From NCBI RefSeq assembly GCF_015354405.1, contig NZ_JADKYP010000006.1:124001-188000 (forward strand): a DNA stretch of 64,000 nt, written 5' to 3'. The notes under the pieces are model-generated. The model did no database searches. It had not been told where the DNA came from and saw only the letters and a program-made list of their open reading frames with translations. This document shows positions 58,739 to 64,000 of the stretch, piece after piece (the first letter of the stretch is position 1; each line of letters starts with the position of its first letter). The position numbers were made by a program, and so were the translations under genes. Source of the stretch: Nocardia sp. BSTN01 (GTDB taxonomy: Bacteria > Actinomycetota > Actinomycetes > Mycobacteriales > Mycobacteriaceae).

Positions 58739-60187
58739 TTACTCCGTCCCCTTTCCTGAGGTCCTGGATCCCGCCGCGCCGGCCGATGCGGTCGCCGGTT
58801 CCCCGGTGGCGTGCGCGCCCAGCGATCGCGCCGAGGCGAACAATTCGGATTCGGCCCGCGTGCGCACGGTGACCACCGCGCCACGGTAGCGAGCGAGCGC
58901 GGGCAGGGCCAGGACACCGCCGTCGACCGTCTCCACGAGGGACAACCGCGCCAGCAGACCGACCACCTCGGTGGTGAGCCCGCCCACATCGGCCTGCCAC
59001 TGGGCGGCGAAGGTCGAACCGTACCGCTCGGTGAGCGCGTGCACCGTCGCGCGAATCCACTCGTCGTCGACGAACGGATGGGTGATCGGCTCGGGGCCTT
59101 CTTCGTCGTCGGCCGGATCTTCGGCGTCGACGGGTTCCTGCGGCGCCGTGACCAGGGGCGCGAAGACCGTGGCCGCCGGAATGGCGGCATCGAGGCCGTC
59201 GGCGATGCCGGTGGCGGCGGGCGGGCGCGGTCGGCGTGGCAGCGGATCATCGATGTCGAGGACCCGGTCGGCGATCTCACCGATCAGCAGCAGCGCCACC
59301 TGCGCGAGCGTTCCGGTGCCGGGGAAGCGCACATCGGAGAACCGCCCCGAGGTGTCGATCAGGGCCACGCCCTCACCGCGGCGTTCGGCGCGCAGCCCGG
59401 TCAGCAACTCCACCTCCGCCACGATCTTCTCGCTGCCCAGCGCGGATTGCTCGGCCGCACCGAGGGTTTCGGTATAGACGACCGGCAGTTCGATCAGCGC
59501 CCGCCGTACCCGGCGCGCGGCCGCGGCCCGCGACGGCACGGAAGTCGTTGCGGCGGAATCGGTGTCGTCGGCGAGCAGCGTACGCACACTGTGCAGATGC
59601 TGCAACGCGCGCGGTGGCCGGAAGATCGCGAACACCACCGAGCGGTCGATGTCGTAGAGGGCCTCACCCGCTTCCGGGTCGGCCGCCCAGCCGCCGGCGT
59701 CGCCGTCGGCGAGGGACAACGCGCCGCGGGCGGCCAGCCACGCCACCGCGTCCACGAACGCGTCCCGGTCGGCGGCCCGTTCGGTCGACAGTTCCAGCCC
59801 CTCCACCCGCACGGCGTAGGCGGCGACCTGATCGGCCAACTCCGACAGCGTGATCTGGTCACCGGCGCGACCGAGCGCGGCCAGGGCGAGCGACAGATAG
59901 GCGTAGCGGCGCCGGTCGAAGACGCGATCGGCGGGGGTGCGGGCGGGCCGGCCGGTGTCGAGCCGGTCGGAGATCGGGAACAGCCGCGCCGTGGTCTCGG
60001 TGACCTCGAGCCGGTAGCCGAGCAGTTCGGCCATATCCTCGCGCAGTTCGGTGGCCCAGCGCCGAATCAGCGGCAGCGCAATGCGATCCGGGAAGGTCCG
60101 CGTCACCAGATGATTGGCCAGCATTACCCGGGCGGCGCGCTGGTAGCTGTCCAAGGCCAGCGGGTCGATGGTTGTCGCGTGCATCAC
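58739..60187 (-). CDS. jetB: JetB-like subunit of Wadjet type II (DUF2398/TIGR02678)
   Basis: 482 residues, winged-helix MukE-like accessory protein. Recognisable stretches are A-R-V-M-L-A-N-H-L-V-T-R-T-F-P-D, then R-R-Y-A-Y-L-S-L-A-L-A-A-L and the late Q-W-Q-A-D-V-G-G-L. GTG at 60187 or ATG at 60184; either overlaps the jetA stop, so translation is coupled. Ends 3 nt before jetC. Confidence 0.87.
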   Translation of the reverse strand: MMHATTIDPLALDSYQRAARVMLANHLVTRTFPDRIALPLIRRWATELREDMAELLGYRLEVTETTARLFPISDRLDTGRPARTPADRVFDRRRYAYLSLALAALGRAGDQITLSELADQVAAYAVRVEGLELSTERAADRDAFVDAVAWLAARGALSLADGDAGGWAADPEAGEALYDIDRSVVFAIFRPPRALQHLHSVRTLLADDTDSAATTSVPSRAAAARRVRRALIELPVVYTETLGAAEQSALGSEKIVAEVELLTGLRAERRGEGVALIDTSGRFSDVRFPGTGTLAQVALLLIGEIADRVLDIDDPLPRRPRPPAATGIADGLDAAIPAATVFAPLVTAPQEPVDAEDPADDEEGPEPITHPFVDDEWIRATVHALTERYGSTFAAQWQADVGGLTTEVVGLLARLSLVETVDGGVLALPALARYRGAVVTVRTRAESELFASARSLGAHATGEPATASAGAAGSRTSGKGTE

Positions 60188-61797
60188 GACCGCCCGGAGG
60201 CGGTACGGGCGCGGGAATTCTCGCGCACCTCGAGCCGGCGGTGATCGAGATACAGCAGACCCTGGGCGGTACGCACCACCGTGGACCCGGGATGTTCGCG
60301 GACCGTCAGCGTGACGCCGCTGTCGGAGCCGGTCGTGCTCACCCGGCCGCTCACCGGAACCCAGGCGGTGGAGGCGGCGTCGAGCAGTCGCAGCAAAACT
60401 TCGGTTTCACGTTCGTCCAGGACCCGATCGTGCACGTTGGCGGCGGCCAGCGACATCGCGGCCGCCGCGCGGGCCCGCTGCGTCTCCAGTTGTGCCTGGC
60501 GCAGCCGCCGCACCCCGGCGTCGTTGCGCACGAGCCGCGCGGGCGCGCCCGGAGTGGGCTGGCGGCCGGTTTCGGCGAGCGTGCGCGCGATCTCCAGCGG
60601 CGCTGCCTCCCACCAGGATCGGTGAGCGGGAATGATGTCGGCGTCGGGATGCTCCATCGACAGATGCCGCGGTTTGCCCAATCCGAATACGACGTCGAAC
60701 AGGGCGTGCGCGCTGTCGGTGGTGGGCGCGGCGGCGAACCAGCCGGCCAGATGCCGCAGCGCCGACTCCCGGCTCACCCCGCCCTTGCGCGTTTCGGTCA
60801 CGCGGCGCAGCAGCGACAGCACCGCGGCGATCGCGCTCATGGTCGCCTCCCGCAACCGTTCGGCCTCGGTCGCCGGCGCGGATTCGGCGCCGGGGTCGGG
60901 CGCACCGCGATCGCGGACCGCGACGAACCATCCGCGCAGCCCCTGCCAGCGGGCCCGCCAATCCGCCTCGCGCGCCGCGACGTCGAGCAACACCCGCTCG
61001 TCACAGGACGCGGCCCGGCTGATCAGCGACTCGGCGCCGGTGTCGTCGACCTCGGCGATCGCGGCCGCCAGCCGGGGCGCGTAGCGAGCCAGATCCATAC
61101 TGAATTCGCGCATATGCGCCAGCAGCGCATCCTTGTGTGCCAGAAAGGCTTCCGGCGTGGCCTCGGTCGTGCGGACCAGATCGCCGAGGGTCAGATAGAA
61201 ATGCGCCGCGCGGTCGGCCAATTCGGACAGCGCGGTGTCGAGCCGCTTCAGGATCCGATACACCCGCTCGGCGTCGCCGTCGCGATTGGCCTGCGCCAGC
61301 GCCTGCAGATCGGCCAGCAGTTCCGGAAGCACCAGCCGCGAGAGTGAGGCCTCGTCCAGGCGCGCGCCCAGTACCTCGTTCACCGCCCGATACGCCTGAA
61401 ATCCGGCCTGCGAGAACTGATAGACGTAGTGCCGGTTGCGATATTCGGCGAGCGTCGCCGCGCGGGTGCCGTCGTAACTGCGTTCCAGCACACCCCAGGT
61501 GTGCAACTGCTCGAGCAGCGGACCGATCTCGGTGGCGGTGGAATGCGGGGCATCCGGCATCCGAGCCAGGGTGTCGGCCACATCGGAGGCGTGCAGCAGC
61601 ACCACATAGGCGGCGCGGGCGTGGTCGAATGCGCGCAGCACCCACAGATAGTCGTTGCGTTTGTCGGCGGTGGCGAAGGAGAACAACCGCAGCCGGTCCG
61701 CGCCCTCGATCACGGTCTCACCCCGGGTGGGGGAGACGCCGTCGAACAGTGCGGGTTCGGCCGGCAGCAATCGGTCAGCGGACTCGGTCACCGGCAC
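60184..61797 (-). CDS. jetA: JetA-like kleisin subunit of Wadjet type II (DUF2397/TIGR02677)
   Basis: 537 residues from GTG 61797; GTG at 61833 gives 12 more. The MukF/kleisin-like protein would bridge JetC heads and recruit JetB. Family-type stretches: L-R-L-F-S-F-A-T-A-D-K-R-N-D-Y, Y-V-V-L-L-H-A-S, and the conserved end G-L-L-Y-L-D-H-R-R-L-E-V. Upstream on the same strand, 54 nt away, lies a DUF2127 gene. Confidence 0.87.
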   Translation of the reverse strand: MPVTESADRLLPAEPALFDGVSPTRGETVIEGADRLRLFSFATADKRNDYLWVLRAFDHARAAYVVLLHASDVADTLARMPDAPHSTATEIGPLLEQLHTWGVLERSYDGTRAATLAEYRNRHYVYQFSQAGFQAYRAVNEVLGARLDEASLSRLVLPELLADLQALAQANRDGDAERVYRILKRLDTALSELADRAAHFYLTLGDLVRTTEATPEAFLAHKDALLAHMREFSMDLARYAPRLAAAIAEVDDTGAESLISRAASCDERVLLDVAAREADWRARWQGLRGWFVAVRDRGAPDPGAESAPATEAERLREATMSAIAAVLSLLRRVTETRKGGVSRESALRHLAGWFAAAPTTDSAHALFDVVFGLGKPRHLSMEHPDADIIPAHRSWWEAAPLEIARTLAETGRQPTPGAPARLVRNDAGVRRLRQAQLETQRARAAAAMSLAAANVHDRVLDERETEVLLRLLDAASTAWVPVSGRVSTTGSDSGVTLTVREHPGSTVVRTAQGLLYLDHRRLEVRENSRARTASGRS

Positions 61798-61851
61798 GAG
61801 CGTAATACCTGCCCGCGCGCCGCGGCGGCGCACCCGGGCCTCGGCGTGCCG

Positions 61852-62616
61852 TCACCCCGCCTCGGTGGCGACCGCGGAGCGTTCCACGGTCAGCAGGCTC
61901 TCCTCGCTGTGCTCGCGGTGGTAGGCGGCGCCACCGCCGTTGAGGCCGAACAACCGCTTCGACCACAGCAACCAGAGCACCGCGGCGACATTGATCACCA
62001 GGGCACCGGCGCGGACGACGGTGATGCGCTCGGTGAGCTCATAGATCTCGAGCGGCAGGAACAGCGAGGTGGCGATCACCGCGAAATACTCACCCCAGCG
62101 CTGCACGTACCACAGGCCCACGGCCTCCACGAATTCGATGACGGCATACGCCAGCAACCCCACCGCGATCCAGGTGAGCACGGTCGGTGACAGCGTCCAG
62201 CCCTTCTCGATGAACGCGACGATCTTGGAATTGTCGGGATTCCAGCCGATCTGGTCGGCGAGCGGGCGGATCAGCGGCAGCTCCCGATCGAATGCGGCAT
62301 GCAGTTGCTCCTGCGAATTGCGTACCTTGAACACCCCGGCGGCCAGCACCACGAACACCAGCCCGCGGATCACCCGTTCGGCGGCCAGCAACCGCATGAT
62401 CAGCCGGTCGCGCAGCAGCCGCCCACGCGGCACCTCGGGCGCCGCATCGGCCGGGCCGCGCCCGCGCGGCTCGCCGATCACGAAATTCCCGCAGCGCAGA
62501 CACCGCCAGGCCTCACCGGCGGCCGTCGAAACATGCAGGCGCGCAGCCAGTTCCGCTTCGTCGGGGGCGTAGGTGGCGTGCCCGTGCCACGAGCAGCTGC
62601 GCAGACTGAAGTCCAT
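61852..62616 (-). CDS. DUF2127 membrane protein with N-terminal Cys/His motif
   Basis: 254 residues. An N-terminal soluble segment with C-S-W-H-G-H and C-L-R-C-G could bind zinc. About four transmembrane helices follow (G-L-V-F-V-V-L-A-A-G, L-T-W-I-A-V-G-L-L-A-Y, Y-F-A-V-I-A-T-S-L-F-L, V-I-N-V-A-A-V-L-W-L-L). Function unknown. It lies between the regulator and jetA on the same strand and could be co-transcribed. Confidence 0.83.
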   Translation of the reverse strand: MDFSLRSCSWHGHATYAPDEAELAARLHVSTAAGEAWRCLRCGNFVIGEPRGRGPADAAPEVPRGRLLRDRLIMRLLAAERVIRGLVFVVLAAGVFKVRNSQEQLHAAFDRELPLIRPLADQIGWNPDNSKIVAFIEKGWTLSPTVLTWIAVGLLAYAVIEFVEAVGLWYVQRWGEYFAVIATSLFLPLEIYELTERITVVRAGALVINVAAVLWLLWSKRLFGLNGGGAAYHREHSEESLLTVERSAVATEAG

Positions 62617-62647
62617 TCGTCGCAGCGTACAACCCCGGCGGCACCCT

Positions 62648-62673
62648 GCAATTCAGCGGCGCAATTCAGCGGC
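62648..62673. repeat. 13-bp perfect tandem duplication
   Basis: GCAATTCAGCGGC occurs at 62648-62660 and again directly at 62661-62673, in the 71-bp gap between the regulator and the DUF2127 gene. Confidence 0.8.
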
Positions 62674-62687
62674 GCAACGCCATCCGC

Positions 62688-63920
62688 TCAGCTCATCGAC
62701 AGCACCCGCAACTGCTCGAGATAGGTGCGGGTGCGGGGATCGGACGGATAGCGTTCGATCATCTCCCGCGCCGCCTCGCCCGCGATCCACAGCAGCGACG
62801 GCAGCGAGCGGCGCTTGCCCTCGAACGCGCGCATCGCCTCGTCGACCGCGAGCTCCAGATCGCGATCGCGAACCGCCACCACGGCCAGGGTCAGCTGTGC
62901 CTCGGAGACGCGCATCGGCTGACGGACCGAACCGTCGAGGCCCGTGGCGCTGCGGATCACCTGGCGGGCATAGGCTTCCGCCGGGCGATTGTCACCGGCG
63001 ACCCGGGAGCAATCCATGGCGTAGAAATCGAATTTCTGCGCGTCGACGACGAAATGGTTGTCCAAATTTGCCGGATTGTCCAATTGTCGCAAGATATCTC
63101 GGCCGCGTTCGAGCGCGCGTTCCATCGCCTCGCGATCGCCGATGCGCGCCCACGCCTTGGCCTGCTGCGCGGCCAGTTGCACGCCGACACCCATACCGCG
63201 GCAATTGTCGAGGGCGGACTCGGCCACCTCGATCGCGCCGCGGTAATTGCCCTGGGTGATGGCGAACCACGCCGCCATTTCCGCACCCCAGCCGACGATT
63301 TCGGGATGTTCGGCCTCCTGGCCCAGCGACAGCGCCGCGCGGCGGGTCGCCTCCGCGGCGGTGCGCCGGCCCAGGTCGTAGTCGACGCATCCGACCAGCA
63401 ACGCCACCCAGCCGGCGAGGACCAGCACTTCGCGATGCTGCGCCAGGGTCAGCCGCCCGTCGAGCAGCGAGGTGATGCGCCGCAGCCACGCGGTGCCCTC
63501 GGTATGCAGTTCGTGCGGGTCGGCGAAGGGATATTCGCAGCACAGCCGCTCGGCGGTGATGCGAATGGCATCCAATGTGGCCGAAGAGATGTCGGACATC
63601 CGCAGCCGGCCGATGAACTCCAGCGTGTCCATTCCCGTTGACGACAGAAGTTCGTCGTCCCGATTGGGGCGCGCCTTGGGGAAAAACGCCGCGGTGACGG
63701 TGTCGAATGCCGCGGCGATGATCGGCGCGTAGAAATCGTCCGGGCGCGACTCGCCCGATTCCCAACGGCGCCAATTGCGTAGGAGGGTACTGTCTGTCGG
63801 CAGGTTGTGGGATGACTTCGCGCGCATCGCGCGGACGGCATCCGCTTGGGACCACCCCCGCGCGTCTCGTTCGGAGCGCATCCTGACAGCCCAGACGGGT
63901 CGATCGTCACTCACGGCCAC
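62688..63920 (-). CDS. BldD/XRE-like regulator with TPR-like domain
   Basis: 410 residues. The N-terminal HTH (V-R-M-R-S-E-R-D-A-R-G-W-S-Q-A-D-A-V, N-W-R-R-W-E-S-G) is followed by about 300 residues of helical TPR-like repeats. This protein type is abundant and largely uncharacterised in Nocardia and Streptomyces. ATG/GTG region at 63920; the promoter would lie in the last 80 bp of the window. It may regulate the downstream DUF2127/jet genes. Confidence 0.84.
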   Translation of the reverse strand: MAVSDDRPVWAVRMRSERDARGWSQADAVRAMRAKSSHNLPTDSTLLRNWRRWESGESRPDDFYAPIIAAAFDTVTAAFFPKARPNRDDELLSSTGMDTLEFIGRLRMSDISSATLDAIRITAERLCCEYPFADPHELHTEGTAWLRRITSLLDGRLTLAQHREVLVLAGWVALLVGCVDYDLGRRTAAEATRRAALSLGQEAEHPEIVGWGAEMAAWFAITQGNYRGAIEVAESALDNCRGMGVGVQLAAQQAKAWARIGDREAMERALERGRDILRQLDNPANLDNHFVVDAQKFDFYAMDCSRVAGDNRPAEAYARQVIRSATGLDGSVRQPMRVSEAQLTLAVVAVRDRDLELAVDEAMRAFEGKRRSLPSLLWIAGEAAREMIERYPSDPRTRTYLEQLRVLSMS

Positions 63921-64000
63921 GTCTGTAGTATCCCACCAGTTAACGCCGGTGGACCCGATAGGGCACGCGGTTGTCCGTCATTGACATCTGCAATTGCATT

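Overview
The window is GC-rich chromosomal DNA of a mycolic-acid-type actinomycete. Nocardia is the best guess and a Rhodococcus-like genus the alternative. This is inferred from the protein families: F420-dependent oxidoreductases (LLM type, Rv3520c-like, and PPOX type), a decaprenyl-phosphate phosphoribosyltransferase of the arabinogalactan pathway, a CmtR-type metal sensor, a DUF397/Scr1-type HTH pair, a site fitting the published KstR consensus, and frequent GTG starts. I saw no rRNA, tRNA, CRISPR array or intact transposon.

Layout. 1-5.5 kb: recB and recD of RecBCD (recC would lie just left of the window). 5.5-8.8 kb: a TetR regulator with tandem operators, a GabD2-like aldehyde dehydrogenase and an SDR. 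8.8-12.6 kb: a NUDIX hydrolase and a three-gene SPFH/zinc-ribbon/membrane-protein set. 12.6-18.2 kb: a PrmC-like methyltransferase, a YdcF-like protein, a FolD paralogue lacking the cyclohydrolase lysine, an L,D-transpeptidase, an FTCD_C-type cyclohydrolase/cyclodeaminase and an Rv3520c-type oxidoreductase. 18.2-21 kb: small stress and membrane genes and a broken methyltransferase. 21-25 kb: an acyl-CoA dehydrogenase / APH-like kinase / SDR operon, divergent from an XRE-TetR fusion regulator. 25-29.8 kb: a stressosome operon (rsbR-rsbS-rsbT-rsbX-like, then a PAS-GAF-PP2C-ATPase protein) behind a consensus SigB/SigF-type promoter. 29.8-32.6 kb: MarR, class I fumarase and a monooxygenase-fold protein.

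32.6-42.8 kb is accessory: two FAD monooxygenases, a TetR carrying an extra recombinase-like HTH with twin operators, a methyltransferase/nucleotidyltransferase pair, a truncated GNAT gene and a UbiA-family gene away from its usual neighbours. 43-45 kb holds metal homeostasis genes (CDF exporter + CmtR-like sensor, MerR-type regulator + Cys-Cys protein). 45-49.7 kb holds GNAT, HAD, a P-loop kinase and a DUF397/HTH island. 50-54.5 kb holds a KstR-box serine hydrolase, a MarR regulator, an FMN reductase and a VanY-like peptidase.

The right end (54.5-63.9 kb) carries jetC, jetB and jetA of a type II Wadjet (SMC-like anti-plasmid) system with no jetD next to it, preceded by a DUF2127 membrane protein and a BldD/XRE-like regulator on the same strand. 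This incomplete Wadjet, the SigB-driven stressosome and the K-to-L FolD next to a cyclohydrolase-family gene are the points most worth following up.
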